Origin: Pseudomonas sp. BN102
GTDB taxonomy: Bacteria; Pseudomonadota; Gammaproteobacteria; Pseudomonadales; Pseudomonadaceae
Assembly: GCF_029871245.1 (NCBI RefSeq)
Contig: NZ_SSON01000077.1
Location: forward strand, 362,204-426,203
Direction of reading: 5' to 3'
DNA length: 64,000 nt
Shown in pieces: positions 38,254-49,058 of the stretch. The notes under the pieces are model-generated. The model ran no database searches, was not told the origin of the DNA, and saw only the letters and a program-made list of their open reading frames with translations. The stretch's first letter is position 1, and each line of letters begins with the position of its first letter. Made by a program: the position numbers and the translations under genes.

Positions 38254-39050
38254 TGAAGCACCTCGAGCATTGCGTGATGAGTGAGCGGAAGCATCCAGCG
38301 GGACTTCCCAGTTTTTACGCCGCCCGCCCGCGCGCGGTCAATTACCCAGCCCCGCGCCTCCACCCGACGCCCCACCAGTCCCTGTATGGACTTGCTATCG
38401 AACTGACGCAGCCGCTTCGGCTCGATGCGCAGTACCACGGGCCCATCCAATTGCAGCCAGAGCCCGCCGCGGTTGCGTTCGACTCTGGTCACCCGTCCCT
38501 GCAACAAGGCGAAGCCGGACTGCCGCAACTGCCAGGGCGATCGCGCTGGCGCGCGCTGCCACAGGCCACGACCGGCCCGCCTGGCTTCGCGCTCGGCGAC
38601 GGCGTGGCACTCGCTGAGCGCGGCATTCGGCGCAATGACGACGCGCAGGCCCAGTCCCTCGGCGAGCAGGCGCTCCTCCAGATTGCGGCCACGGTCGTCA
38701 TAGAGATGCGCGAGGGTACGGCCATAGCGGTCCTGCGGCTCACGTCCGAGGCGCAGCCCCACCCTCCCCTGACTGGCCTGCACCAGCTCCTGCAGACGCT
38801 TGCGGGCTGCCTCGGCATAGGGTTCTGCCCGCCGCCCCTTCCGAGCAATCTCGGGTGCGTTCAGACCGATCAGGCGAACGCTTCGGCCATCGACCAGCCG
38901 CAGGGTGTCGCCATCGACGACCTGTCTGACTTTATAGGTAGGAAGTTTGCCCGGGATCGGGCAGGCGGCCTGGAGAGGAAATCCCAGGACCAGAAAAAAG
39001 AAAAAGGCGCCTGCTAGAGGCGCCTTTTTCGTCAGCGGGGACTTGGCCAT
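38250..39050 (-). CDS. Secreted thermonuclease-like (SNase) protein
   Basis: A 266-residue predicted periplasmic or secreted nuclease. A signal peptide (about residues 8-29, KKAPLAGAFFFFLVLG...QAA) precedes an SNase domain. Catalytic-region motifs are VVDGDTLRL (about 45-53), RLIGLNAPEI (about 59-68, first Arg) and DRYGRTLAHLY (second Arg). A C-terminal extension of about 100 residues resembles an OB-type module. The start at 39050 is chosen because it directly precedes the signal peptide. Codons 8-19 coincide exactly with the rpmE terminator hairpin and its T-tract. Expression therefore requires read-through or coupled translation. Confidence 0.85.
   Translation of the reverse strand: MAKSPLTKKAPLAGAFFFFLVLGFPLQAACPIPGKLPTYKVRQVVDGDTLRLVDGRSVRLIGLNAPEIARKGRRAEPYAEAARKRLQELVQASQGRVGLRLGREPQDRYGRTLAHLYDDRGRNLEERLLAEGLGLRVVIAPNAALSECHAVAEREARRAGRGLWQRAPARSPWQLRQSGFALLQGRVTRVERNRGGLWLQLDGPVVLRIEPKRLRQFDSKSIQGLVGRRVEARGWVIDRARAGGVKTGKSRWMLPLTHHAMLEVLQ
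39001..39029 (-). terminator. Rho-independent terminator of rpmE, inside the nuclease coding sequence
   Basis: On the minus strand an 11-bp perfect stem (AAAAAGGCGCC / GGCGCCTTTTT) with a 7-nt loop is followed by CTTTTTTC, making an almost unbroken U-tract. It lies 48 bp downstream of the rpmE stop but within codons 8-17 of the nuclease gene. Confidence 0.85.
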
Positions 39051-39076
39051 TCGGCCTTCCCGGGCTGCTCGGGCCC

Positions 39077-39289
39077 TTACTTGGCGCCGAACACGCCGAA
39101 ACGCTGCTTGAAGCGATCGATACGGCCGCCGGTGTCCAGCACTTTCTGCTTGCCGGTGTAGAACGGGTGGCACTCGGAGCATACGTCGAGGCTGATGTTC
39201 TTGCCGAGGGTGGAGCGAGTCTTGATGACGTTGCCGCAGCTGCAGGTAGCTTCGATCGCGACGTACTCGGGATGGATTTCCGGTTTCAT
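39077..39289 (-). CDS. rpmE: 50S ribosomal protein L31 (zinc-binding form)
   Basis: A 70-residue L31 with four cysteines in the zinc-ribbon pattern (Cys16 and Cys18 in CSC, Cys37 and Cys40 in CSEC). This is the C+ form that is usually replaced by a zinc-free paralogue under zinc starvation; no such paralogue is in the window. Ends in FGVFGAK. It is divergent from priA. Confidence 0.97.
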   Translation of the reverse strand: MKPEIHPEYVAIEATCSCGNVIKTRSTLGKNISLDVCSECHPFYTGKQKVLDTGGRIDRFKQRFGVFGAK

Positions 39290-39359
39290 TGCATGATCCT
39301 CAGGTCTGGCGTGCCGCCACCCGACCCTATGTCGAGCACCGCACGGAAACAGGCGGCGG

Positions 39360-39387
39360 ATGATACCAGAGTGAGGGGGCGTTGCAA
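39360..39387 (-). promoter_or_regulatory. Candidate sigma-70 promoter of rpmE
   Basis: On the minus strand, TTGCAA (39382-39387), a 16-bp spacer and TATCAT (39360-39365) preceded by TGG, an extended -10. The predicted leader is about 65 nt before the rpmE ATG. Confidence 0.6.
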
Positions 39388-39456
39388 GCCGCCAGCCGCG
39401 CCGGCTGTCGTGCCGCGCCGTGCTAAGATCGCGCCTCTTCGAAAAGGACCGCCCGC

Positions 39457-41691
39457 TTGCCCGACGCCACTTCGAACGCCCCCATCCTGCGCCTCGCCCT
39501 GCCCTCGCCCCTGCGCCGTCTGTTCGACTATCGGGCGCCCGCCGGGATGCCGCGTGCCGCCCTGCAGCCGGGAGTGCGCCTGCGCGTCCCCTTCGGCCGT
39601 CGCGAGATCATCGGCGTGCTGGTGGAGCTGGCCGAACGGAGCGACGTGCCGGCGGACAAGCTCAAGCCCGCCCTGGAACTGCTGGACAGCCGCCCGCCCC
39701 TGCCGCCCTCGCTGTTCAAGCTGTGCCTGTGGACCGCGCAGTACTACCAGCACAGCCTGGGCGACACCCTGAGCTGGGCGCTGCCAGTGCTGTTGCGCCA
39801 GGGCGAACCGGCGGAGTCGCGGCAGGAGCGCTTCTGGCATGCCGTTCCCGGCGCCAGCCTCGACGACCCGCGCCTGGCCCGCGCGCCGCGTCAGCGCCAG
39901 GCCCTGGCCACCCTCGCCCAGCATCCCCACGGCGTCGCGCACCAGCTGCTCGGCCAGCTGCAGCTGAACAAGGACAGCCTCGACCTGCTGCTGGAGAAAG
40001 GCCTGGTGCGGGTCGAAGTGCGCCGTCACGCCTCCAGCGAACGCCATGGACCCTTGCTGTCCCAGCCGGAACTGCCGCTCAATCCGGAACAGCGCGCCGC
40101 CTTCGATGCAGTACACGCCTCCTTCGGCAGCTTCAATGCCCTGCTGTTGGCCGGGGTCACCGGCAGTGGCAAGACCGAGGTCTACCTGCAGCTCATCCGC
40201 CAGACCCTGGAGGCCGGCAAACAGGCCCTGGTGCTGATTCCCGAGATCAACCTCGGCCCGCAGACCCTGGAGCGTTTCTCGCGGCGCTTCAACGCGCGGA
40301 TCGCTCTGCTGCACTCGGCGGTAAACGATCGCGAGCGCCTGGACGCCTGGCTGGCCGCCCGCGACGGCGAGGCCGACATCGTCATCGGCACCCGTTCGGC
40401 ACTGTTCACCCCGCTGAAGAACCCCGGGCTGATCATCATCGACGAAGAACACGATGCTTCCTATAAGCAGCAGGAAGGCTTGCGCTACCACGCCCGCGAC
40501 CTGGCCCTGGTGCGCGCCCGCCAGGAGAACATCCCGATCCTGCTGGGCTCGGCCACGCCGTCCCTGGAAAGCCTGCAGAATGCCCACGCTGGCCGCTACG
40601 GCCTGCTGCGCCTGACCCAGCGTGCCGGCGGCGCCAAGCAACCACGCTTCCTGCGCCTGGACGTGAAGAGCCTGCCGCTGGACTCCGGCATCTCCATGCC
40701 GCTGCAACAGGCCATCGCCCAAACCCTGGCCGCCGGCCAGCAGGTGCTGGTGTTCCTCAACCGCCGCGGCTTCGCGCCGACCCTGCTGTGCCATGACTGC
40801 GGCTGGATCAGCCAGTGCCCGCGCTGCGACGCACGCATGACCCTGCACCAGCGCTTCAACGAGCTGCGCTGCCACCACTGTGGCCATACCCAGCGCCAGC
40901 CGGCCTGCTGCCCCGATTGCGGGCGGGTCGACCTGCGCCCCGTCGGGGCCGGTACCGAGCGCGCCGAGGAGCGCCTGGCGATCCTCTTCCCAAAAACTCA
41001 GGTCTTGCGCATCGACCGCGACAGCACCGCGCGCAAGGACGCCATGGACAAGTTGTTCGCCACCATCCAGCGAGGCGAACCTTGCATCCTGGTCGGCACC
41101 CAGATGCTCGCCAAGGGACACCATTTCCCAAGGGTGACCCTGGTGGCCATCCTCGACGCCGACGGCGGCCTGTTCTCCGCCGACTTCCGCGCCAGCGAGC
41201 GCATGGCCCAGCTCATCGTCCAGGTCGCCGGTCGCGCCGGCCGCGCCGAAGAGCCGGGCCGGGTGATCATCCAGACCCACCTGGCCGAACACCCGCTGCT
41301 GGTGCAACTCACCGAACAGGGGTACTTCGCCTTTGCCGAGCAGGCGCTCAGCGAGCGCCGCGCCGCCGGTCTCCCCCCCTTCGCCCACCTCGCGCTGCTG
41401 CGTGCCGAAGCGCACAAGCCCGGCCAGGCGGAGGATTTCCTCGACAGCGCCTGCGTCGAAGCCGAACAGCAATTGGCGGACCTGGGTCTGAACAACGTCG
41501 AGTTGCTGGGCCCGGTGCCGGCGCCCATGGAACGCCGAGCCGGCCGTTTCCGCGCCCAGTTGTTGCTGCAGGCCAATGCCCGCGCGCCGCTGCACCGCCT
41601 GCTGACGCCCTGGAGCCAGGCCCTGGAGCAACTGCCCGGCGGCCGCGCGGTGCGCTGGTCGCTGGATATCGACCCCATCGACCTGTTCTGA
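39457..41691 (+). CDS. priA: Primosomal replication restart helicase PriA
   Basis: PriA reloads the replicative helicase at stalled forks. The 744-residue protein has the N-terminal 3'-DNA-binding domain ([18 protein letters not shown]), Walker [12 protein letters not shown] (from residue 233), Walker [14 protein letters not shown] (about 326) and the zinc-binding cluster of eight cysteines ([13 protein letters not shown] ... CHHCG ... CCPDCG, about 447-488) inserted between helicase motifs. The start is TTG with AAAAGGA upstream; homologues begin MPDA at this point. It is divergent from rpmE. Confidence 0.95.
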   Translation: MPDATSNAPILRLALPSPLRRLFDYRAPAGMPRAALQPGVRLRVPFGRREIIGVLVELAERSDVPADKLKPALELLDSRPPLPPSLFKLCLWTAQYYQHSLGDTLSWALPVLLRQGEPAESRQERFWHAVPGASLDDPRLARAPRQRQALATLAQHPHGVAHQLLGQLQLNKDSLDLLLEKGLVRVEVRRHASSERHGPLLSQPELPLNPEQRAAFDAVHASFGSFNALLLAGVTGSGKTEVYLQLIRQTLEAGKQALVLIPEINLGPQTLERFSRRFNARIALLHSAVNDRERLDAWLAARDGEADIVIGTRSALFTPLKNPGLIIIDEEHDASYKQQEGLRYHARDLALVRARQENIPILLGSATPSLESLQNAHAGRYGLLRLTQRAGGAKQPRFLRLDVKSLPLDSGISMPLQQAIAQTLAAGQQVLVFLNRRGFAPTLLCHDCGWISQCPRCDARMTLHQRFNELRCHHCGHTQRQPACCPDCGRVDLRPVGAGTERAEERLAILFPKTQVLRIDRDSTARKDAMDKLFATIQRGEPCILVGTQMLAKGHHFPRVTLVAILDADGGLFSADFRASERMAQLIVQVAGRAGRAEEPGRVIIQTHLAEHPLLVQLTEQGYFAFAEQALSERRAAGLPPFAHLALLRAEAHKPGQAEDFLDSACVEAEQQLADLGLNNVELLGPVPAPMERRAGRFRAQLLLQANARAPLHRLLTPWSQALEQLPGGRAVRWSLDIDPIDLF

Positions 41692-41759
41692 ACGAACACC
41701 GATCCGCAGCCAACCCGACCGATAGCTCGACACGGCGCTTGCAGCTTGCCGCTTAAAAC

Positions 41760-43582
<1,823 letters not shown>

Positions 43583-43588
43583 CGGACT

Positions 43589-44317
43589 ATGGCGAAGAAG
43601 AAACCGGCACCCAAGCGCGGCGCCAGCCGCTACCAGGCCCCCGCACGCAAACCTGTCCCCGGTTGGGTCTGGCTGGCCATGGGCCTGGTCATAGGCGCCT
43701 TCGTGATGTTCCTGAACACGTTGGAGCCCGGCCGCGACGAAGTACGCCGGACCAAGCCCGAGCAGGCCTCGGCCGGCAATGGCACCAGCAGCACCAGCAG
43801 TGGCGCCGGCAGCAACGGCAAGGCCCAGGCCAAGCCCACGCCCACGCCACCGCCCCAGGAGCCGGTGAAGCCGAAGTACGACTTCTACACCCTGCTGCCG
43901 GAGTCGGAGGTCATAGTGCCTCCCGAAGCCGTGCCCAAGCAGACCCCGGCCCAGCCGCCGGCGCAAAAGCCAGTCAGCCCCGAGGAAGCCGCCAAGATCG
44001 ACGCCGCTCGTGCGCAGGCCGCCCTCAATGGCGAGACCCCGCCCCCGCCGCCGGTGGTGGCCAAGGCGCCGATCACCAACCAGTTCTTCCTCCAGGCCGG
44101 CTCCTTCCGCAAGCGCGATGACGCCGACAAGGTGCGTGCGCAGATCATCCTGCTCGGGCAGAACGTCCAGGTGGAGTCCGGCACCGTCCGCGAAGAAACC
44201 TGGTACCGCGTGCTGGTGGGTCCCTTCGCCAATCGCGAGCAGCTCTCCTCGGCGCAGAAGCAGCTGGCCGGCAGCGGCTTCAGCAACCTGCTGTTACAGC
44301 AGCGCCAGAGCCGTTGA
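43589..44317 (+). CDS. FtsN-like SPOR domain protein
   Basis: A 242-residue bitopic protein. A basic N-terminus (KKKPAPKRGASRYQ) is followed by one membrane helix (about 26-45), a long low-complexity periplasmic linker rich in Gly, Ser, Pro and Gln, and a C-terminal SPOR domain (about 165-240, NQFFLQAGSFRKRDDADKVR). Architecture and the position after argS match the protein usually annotated as FtsN or SPOR protein in Pseudomonas. SPOR binding to septal glycan suggests a role in division; it is weakly similar to E. coli FtsN, so I leave the symbol empty. Confidence 0.85.
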   Translation: MAKKKPAPKRGASRYQAPARKPVPGWVWLAMGLVIGAFVMFLNTLEPGRDEVRRTKPEQASAGNGTSSTSSGAGSNGKAQAKPTPTPPPQEPVKPKYDFYTLLPESEVIVPPEAVPKQTPAQPPAQKPVSPEEAAKIDAARAQAALNGETPPPPPVVAKAPITNQFFLQAGSFRKRDDADKVRAQIILLGQNVQVESGTVREETWYRVLVGPFANREQLSSAQKQLAGSGFSNLLLQQRQSR

Positions 44318-44323
44318 GCCGCC

Positions 44324-44524
44324 GGCAGCTGGTTGAAAAACGTTGGAGAGGCAGTCGCTGCGAGGCGCAACGACCAACGGGAGTAACAGCCGAAGGCTGG
44401 CCCGAAGGGCGAGCGTCAGCGAGTCAAACAGACGAAAAAGCGGAGTTTACGAGTAGTAAATGAGCATTTTGAGTCTGTTTTTAACGACGCAGCGGCAAAG
44501 CAGATAGTTTTTCACCAGCCTGCC
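44324..44524. repeat. About 200-bp hairpin-rich element with terminal inverted repeats (MITE-like or structured RNA)
   Basis: The ends form an imperfect inverted repeat: the left end GGCAGCTGGTTGAAAAAC pairs with the inverted right end GGCAGGCTGGTGAAAAAC. Inside are CGTTGG/CCAACG (about 44341-44379), CAGCCGAAGGCTG, CCCGAAGGG, and the long hairpin AAACAGAC/GTCTGTTT (about 44426-44480) that encloses GTTTAC/GTAAAT. No reading frame of note is present. It fills most of the 297-bp gap before hslV. I recognise the general look of a recurrent Pseudomonas intergenic repeat but cannot name it. Confidence 0.65.
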
Positions 44525-44539
44525 GATCGTCCTTGCCCG

Positions 44540-44568
44540 GTTGAAATGTAGGGCAAGGCCCCCCATCT
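44540..44568 (+). promoter_or_regulatory. Sigma-32 (heat-shock) promoter of hslVU
   Basis: GTTGAAA (44540-44546) and CCCCATCT (44561-44568) are separated by 14 bp between TTGAAA and CCCCAT, matching the RpoH consensus CTTGAAA-N-CCCCATNT almost perfectly. It lies about 47 bp before the hslV start, as expected for this heat-shock operon. Confidence 0.8.
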
Positions 44569-44614
44569 GAGTTTCCATTCGGGCATTTCGCCCCGCTGCG
44601 TGGAGACTCTCCCC

Positions 44615-45145
44615 TTGACCACCATCGTTTCAGTCCGCCGCAACGGCAAAGTCGTCATGGGCGGCGACGGCCAGGTTTCCCTCGGCAACACCGTCATGAA
44701 GAGCAACGCCCGCAAGGTCCGCCGCCTCTACCACGGCCAGGTCCTGGCAGGTTTTGCCGGCGCCACCGCCGACGCCTTTACCCTGTTCGAGCGCTTCGAA
44801 GGCCAACTGGAGAAACACCAGGGCCACCTGGTCCGGGCCGCCGTCGAACTGGCCAAGGACTGGCGTACCGACCGCTCCCTGAGCCGCCTGGAGGCCATGC
44901 TCGCCGTGGCCAACAAGGACGCCTCGCTGATCATCACCGGCAACGGCGACGTGGTCGAACCCGAACAGGGCCTGATCGCCATGGGCTCCGGCGGCGGTTT
45001 CGCCCAGGCCGCCGCCATGGCGCTGCTGCAGCACACCGAACTGTCCGCCCGCGAAGTCACCGAGACCGCATTGAACATTGCCGGCTCCATTTGTGTCTTC
45101 ACCAACCAGAACCTGACCATCGAGGAGCTGGACAGCGCCGAGTGA
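44615..45145 (+). CDS. hslV: ATP-dependent protease peptidase subunit HslV
   Basis: HslV forms the proteolytic dodecamer of HslUV. The 176-residue product reads [20 protein letters not shown]. The catalytic residue must be the N-terminal Thr exposed after Met removal, which fixes the start at the TTG at 44615; a GTG 15 bp upstream would bury the Thr. GGAGA precedes the TTG by about eight bases. The [15 protein letters not shown] segment is typical. The operon continues with hslU 30 bp downstream. Confidence 0.96.
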   Translation: MTTIVSVRRNGKVVMGGDGQVSLGNTVMKSNARKVRRLYHGQVLAGFAGATADAFTLFERFEGQLEKHQGHLVRAAVELAKDWRTDRSLSRLEAMLAVANKDASLIITGNGDVVEPEQGLIAMGSGGGFAQAAAMALLQHTELSAREVTETALNIAGSICVFTNQNLTIEELDSAE

Positions 45146-45175
45146 GGCAGCCGTCCCGCAATGGAGCCCCCTTTC

Positions 45176-46513
45176 ATGTCCATGACGCCCCGCGAAATCG
45201 TCCACGAACTCAACCGCCACATCGTTGGCCAGGACGACGCCAAGCGCGCCGTCGCCATCGCTCTGCGCAACCGCTGGCGGCGCATGCAGCTGCCGCTCGA
45301 ACTGCGCGCCGAGGTAACGCCGAAGAACATCCTGATGATCGGCCCGACCGGCGTCGGCAAGACCGAGATCGCCCGTCGCCTGGCCAAGCTGGCCAACGCG
45401 CCCTTCATCAAGGTCGAAGCCACCAAGTTCACCGAGGTCGGCTATGTCGGCCGCGACGTCGAGTCGATCATCCGCGACCTGGCCGATGCCGCAGTGAAGA
45501 TGATGCGCGAGCAGGAAATGCACAAAGTGCGCTACCGCGCCGAGGACGCCGCCGAGGAACGCATCCTCGACGCCTTGCTGCCCCCGGCCCGCACCGGCTT
45601 TGGCGACGAGCAGCCGCGCGAGGACTCCAACACTCGCCAGCTGTTCCGCAAGCGCCTGCGCGAAGGCCAGCTGGACGACAAGGAAATCGACATCGAGGTG
45701 GCCGAATCCCCGGCCGGCGTGGAGATCATGGCTCCGCCCGGCATGGAGGAAATGACCAACCAGCTGCAGAACCTCTTCTCCAACCTCGGCAAGGGCAAGC
45801 GCAAGAGTCGCAAGCTGAAGGTCAAGGAAGCCATGAAGCTGGTGCGCGACGAGGAAGCCGCGCGCCTGGTCAACGAGGAAGATCTCAAGGCCGCCGCCCT
45901 GGAAGCGGTGGAGCAGAACGGCATCGTCTTTATCGACGAGATCGACAAGGTGGCCAAGCGCGGCAACGTCGGCGGCGCCGATGTGTCCCGCGAGGGCGTG
46001 CAGCGCGACCTGCTGCCGCTGATCGAAGGCTGCACCGTCAACACCAAGCTGGGCATGGTCAAGACCGACCACATCCTGTTCATCGCCTCCGGCGCCTTCC
46101 ACCTTTCCAAGCCCAGCGACCTGGTCCCCGAGTTGCAGGGCCGTCTGCCGATCCGCGTCGAGCTCAAGGCGCTCTCCCCAGAAGACTTCGAGCGCATCCT
46201 CACCGAGCCGCACGCCTCGCTCACCGAGCAGTACACGGCGCTGCTGCAGGTCGAAGGCCTGAACATCGAGTTCGCCCCGGATGGCATCAAGCGCCTGGCC
46301 GAGATCGCCTGGCAGGTCAACGAGAAGACCGAAAACATCGGTGCCCGCCGCCTGCACACCCTGCTGGAACGCCTGCTGGAAGAAGTCTCCTTCAGCGCCG
46401 GCGACCTCGCCGCGCAGCATGACGAGACGCCGATCCGCATCGATGCGGCCTATGTCAATGGCCACCTCGGCGAGTTGGCCCAGGACGAAGACCTGTCGCG
46501 CTACATCCTCTGA
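45176..46513 (+). CDS. hslU: ATP-dependent protease ATPase subunit HslU
   Basis: A 445-residue AAA+ unfoldase that feeds substrates to HslV. Walker A is GPTGVGKTE (about 56-64), Walker B VFIDEIDK (about 250-257), the pore motif GYVGRDVES (about 90-98) and an I-domain insertion lie between. It ends in LSRYIL, the C-terminal tail that docks into HslV. The start [12 protein letters not shown] is preferred over an ATG 15 bp upstream. It is the second gene of the heat-shock operon. Confidence 0.97.
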   Translation: MSMTPREIVHELNRHIVGQDDAKRAVAIALRNRWRRMQLPLELRAEVTPKNILMIGPTGVGKTEIARRLAKLANAPFIKVEATKFTEVGYVGRDVESIIRDLADAAVKMMREQEMHKVRYRAEDAAEERILDALLPPARTGFGDEQPREDSNTRQLFRKRLREGQLDDKEIDIEVAESPAGVEIMAPPGMEEMTNQLQNLFSNLGKGKRKSRKLKVKEAMKLVRDEEAARLVNEEDLKAAALEAVEQNGIVFIDEIDKVAKRGNVGGADVSREGVQRDLLPLIEGCTVNTKLGMVKTDHILFIASGAFHLSKPSDLVPELQGRLPIRVELKALSPEDFERILTEPHASLTEQYTALLQVEGLNIEFAPDGIKRLAEIAWQVNEKTENIGARRLHTLLERLLEEVSFSAGDLAAQHDETPIRIDAAYVNGHLGELAQDEDLSRYIL

Positions 46514-46529
46514 CAGGCGCACACTACAG

Positions 46530-46551
46530 ACAGCCGGCAGATGCCGGCTGT
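46530..46551 (+). terminator. Hairpin after hslU
   Basis: A 10-bp perfect stem (ACAGCCGGCA / TGCCGGCTGT) with a 2-nt loop is followed by CCGTGTTTGG. The T-tract is weak, so termination may be partial and the DUF971 gene may be partly co-transcribed with hslVU. Confidence 0.55.
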
Positions 46552-46571
46552 CCGTGTTTGGAGAACCCGAA

Positions 46572-46946
46572 ATGCGAATTCCCAGCGGTATCGAACTGCA
46601 CAAGGCCTCCAGGACCCTGACCCTGAAGTACGGACCGGAGGAAAGCTACACCCTGAGTGCCGAGTTCCTGCGCGTGCACTCCCCTTCGGCCGAAGTCCAG
46701 GGCCACGGCAAGCCGATCCTCCAGTACGGCAAGCTGAACGTCGGCCTGAGCAAGCTCGAACCAGCCGGAAACTATGCCCTGAAATTGACCTTCGACGATG
46801 GCCACGACAGCGGCCTGTTCACCTGGGACTACCTCTACCAGCTCGCCACCCGCCAGCAAGAGCTGTGGAACGACTACCTGCAGGAACTCGCCGCCGCCGG
46901 CCGCTCCCGCGACCCCGACGAATCGGTGGTCAAGCTCATGCTCTGA
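46572..46946 (+). CDS. DUF971 protein (gamma-butyrobetaine hydroxylase N-terminal-like domain)
   Basis: A 124-residue protein consisting of a single DUF971 domain, recognised from the order LHKASRTLTLKYG, LSAEFLRVHSPSAEVQGHG and FDDGHDSGLFTWDYLYQLA. In eukaryotic gamma-butyrobetaine hydroxylase this module is an N-terminal zinc-binding domain. Here the expected cysteines are not visible, and the stand-alone bacterial role is unknown. The gene lies between hslU and phaC1, as in other Pseudomonas. GGAG occurs ten bases before the ATG. Confidence 0.8.
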   Translation: MRIPSGIELHKASRTLTLKYGPEESYTLSAEFLRVHSPSAEVQGHGKPILQYGKLNVGLSKLEPAGNYALKLTFDDGHDSGLFTWDYLYQLATRQQELWNDYLQELAAAGRSRDPDESVVKLML

Positions 46947-47086
46947 TGGGGTGCAGGCCGCGCCCCATTCCAGCCCTTGCCGCCCAAGGTTAGGGCGCAT
47001 TTTCTAATAGCTCCCGACATACTCCCGCCGCGGCGACCTCTCTGCGGTCCGCTTGCGCAAATTGAAAAACTCGGGTAACCAAACTC

Positions 47087-47102
47087 TGGCAGGGTCCATG
47101 CA
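47087..47102 (+). promoter_or_regulatory. Candidate sigma-54 promoter of phaC1
   Basis: TGGCAGGGTCCATGCA keeps the invariant GG and GC at the 12-bp register required for RpoN (-24/-12). It differs from TGGCACG-N4-TTGC at two positions. It lies about 120 bp before the phaC1 ATG. A sigma-54-type promoter upstream of phaC1 has been described for P. aeruginosa. Confidence 0.55.
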
Positions 47103-47222
47103 TTTGGCATCGCCAGATACAGTGAAATACGCGAAGTTCGCTTCGCCTTCCCGGTAACCCGAGCGAATCAGCGCCCGCCTCCTTCAGGGCGCTGTTCGAC
47201 TCAGGACAATGGAGCGTCGTAG

Positions 47223-48905
47223 ATGAGCAACAAGAACAACGAAGACCTGCAGCGCCAAGCCTCGGACAACACCCTGGGCCTCAACCCGGTGATAGGGATC
47301 CGTGGCAAGGACCTGCTGTCTTCTGCGCGGATGGTGCTGTTGCAAGCCATCAAGCAACCTTTTCACAGTGCCAAGCACGTCGCTCATTTCGGCCTGGAAT
47401 TGAAGAACGTGCTGCTCGGCCAGTCCGGCCTGCAACCGGAATCCGACGACCGCCGCTTCAATGACCCGGCCTGGAGCCAGAACCCGCTGTACAAGCGTTA
47501 CATGCAGACCTACCTGGCCTGGCGCAAGGAGCTGCATAGCTGGATTGAGCAGAGCAATCTCAACGAGCAGGACTCAAGCCGCGGGCACTTCGTCATCAAC
47601 CTGATGACCGAAGCCATGGCGCCCACCAACAGCATGGCCAACCCGGCTGCCGTGAAGCGCTTCTTCGAGACCGGCGGCAAGAGCCTGCTGGACGGCCTCT
47701 CCCACCTGGCCAAGGATCTGGTGAACAACGGCGGCATGCCCAGCCAGGTGAATATGGACGCCTTCGAGGTCGGCAAGAACCTCGCCACCACCGAAGGCGC
47801 CGTGGTGTTCCGCAACGACGTGCTGGAGCTGATCCAGTACAAGCCAATCACCGAGAGCGTGCACGAGCGCCCGCTGCTGGTGGTGCCGCCACAGATCAAC
47901 AAGTTCTACGTCTTCGACCTGTCGCCGGAGAAGAGCCTGGCGCGCTTCTGCCTGCGCAGCGGCCTGCAGACCTTCATCGTCAGCTGGCGCAACCCGACCA
48001 AGGCCCAACGCGAGTGGGGCCTGTCCACCTACATCGATGCCCTGAAGGAAGCCATCGACGTGATCCTCAAGATCACCGGCAGCAAGGACCTCAACATCCT
48101 CGGCGCCTGCTCCGGCGGCATCACCACGGTCGCCCTGCTCGGCCACTACCAGGCCATTGGCGAGCACAAGGTCAACGCCTTCACCCAGATGGTCAGCGTG
48201 CTCGACTTCAACCTGGCGGATACCCAGTTCGTCTTGTTCGCCGACGAGCAGACCCTGGAAGCCGCCAAGCGCCGCTCGTATCAGGCCGGCGTGCTGGAAG
48301 GCAAGGACATGGCCAAGGTCTTCGCCTGGATGCGGCCCAACGACCTGATCTGGAACTACTGGGTCAACAATTACCTGCTCGGCAACGAGCCGCCGGCGTT
48401 CGATATCCTCTACTGGAACAACGACACCACGCGCCTGCCGGCCGCCTTCCACGGCGAACTGGTCGAGATGTTCAAGACGAACGCCCTGACCCGTCCCAAC
48501 GCCCTGGAAGTCTGCGGTACGCCCATCGACCTGAAGCAGATCACCTGCGACTTCTTCTGCCTGGCCGGCACCACCGACCACATCACCCCCTGGGAAGCCT
48601 GCTACCGCTCGGCGCTCCTGCTGGGTGGCAAGTGCGAGTTCGTGTTGTCCAACAGCGGCCACATCCAGAGCATCCTCAATCCGCCGGGCAACCCGAAGGC
48701 ACGCTTCTCCACCAGCAGCGAGATGGTGGCCGATCCCAAGGCCTGGCTGGAAAACGCCACCAAGCATGCCGACTCCTGGTGGCTGCACTGGCAGAAATGG
48801 ATAGGCGAACGCTCGGGCGAGACCAAGAAAGCCAGATTCACTCTGGGCAACAAGGCCTTCCCGGCCGGTGAAGCCTCGCCCGGTACCTATGTACACGAGC
48901 GATGA
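47223..48905 (+). CDS. phaC1: Class II poly(3-hydroxyalkanoate) polymerase 1 PhaC1
   Basis: PhaC1 polymerises medium-chain-length 3-hydroxyacyl-CoA into PHA on the granule surface. The 560-residue alpha/beta-hydrolase has the lipase-like box GACSGG with catalytic Cys296, Asp452 (TTDHITPW) and His480 (NSGHIQSI), positions that agree with the class II triad. The conserved Trp-rich stretch VFAWMRPNDLIWNYWVNNYL is present. It heads phaC1ZC2D and is followed by a terminator. Confidence 0.97.
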   Translation: MSNKNNEDLQRQASDNTLGLNPVIGIRGKDLLSSARMVLLQAIKQPFHSAKHVAHFGLELKNVLLGQSGLQPESDDRRFNDPAWSQNPLYKRYMQTYLAWRKELHSWIEQSNLNEQDSSRGHFVINLMTEAMAPTNSMANPAAVKRFFETGGKSLLDGLSHLAKDLVNNGGMPSQVNMDAFEVGKNLATTEGAVVFRNDVLELIQYKPITESVHERPLLVVPPQINKFYVFDLSPEKSLARFCLRSGLQTFIVSWRNPTKAQREWGLSTYIDALKEAIDVILKITGSKDLNILGACSGGITTVALLGHYQAIGEHKVNAFTQMVSVLDFNLADTQFVLFADEQTLEAAKRRSYQAGVLEGKDMAKVFAWMRPNDLIWNYWVNNYLLGNEPPAFDILYWNNDTTRLPAAFHGELVEMFKTNALTRPNALEVCGTPIDLKQITCDFFCLAGTTDHITPWEACYRSALLLGGKCEFVLSNSGHIQSILNPPGNPKARFSTSSEMVADPKAWLENATKHADSWWLHWQKWIGERSGETKKARFTLGNKAFPAGEASPGTYVHER

Positions 48906-49010
48906 GACCCTGCGCCCTGCGCACCGCTGCCCATGGCACCAGGATGTGCCCTGCGCGCCGCCGGCACCTGCCGGCGGCGACGCCCAGTCACAGCCTGGCG
49001 GACACGGGGG

Positions 49011-49040
49011 AGGCCGGCGAAGGCCTCTTCCGGCCTTTTA
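49011..49040 (+). terminator. Terminator-like hairpin between phaC1 and phaZ
   Basis: A 7-bp stem (AGGCCGG / CCGGCCT) with a 12-nt loop is followed by TTTAATC. It lies about 105 bp after phaC1 and 19 bp before phaZ, so it probably reduces phaZ transcription relative to phaC1. Confidence 0.65.
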
Positions 49041-49058
49041 ATCAATAGGGCCCTGCGC

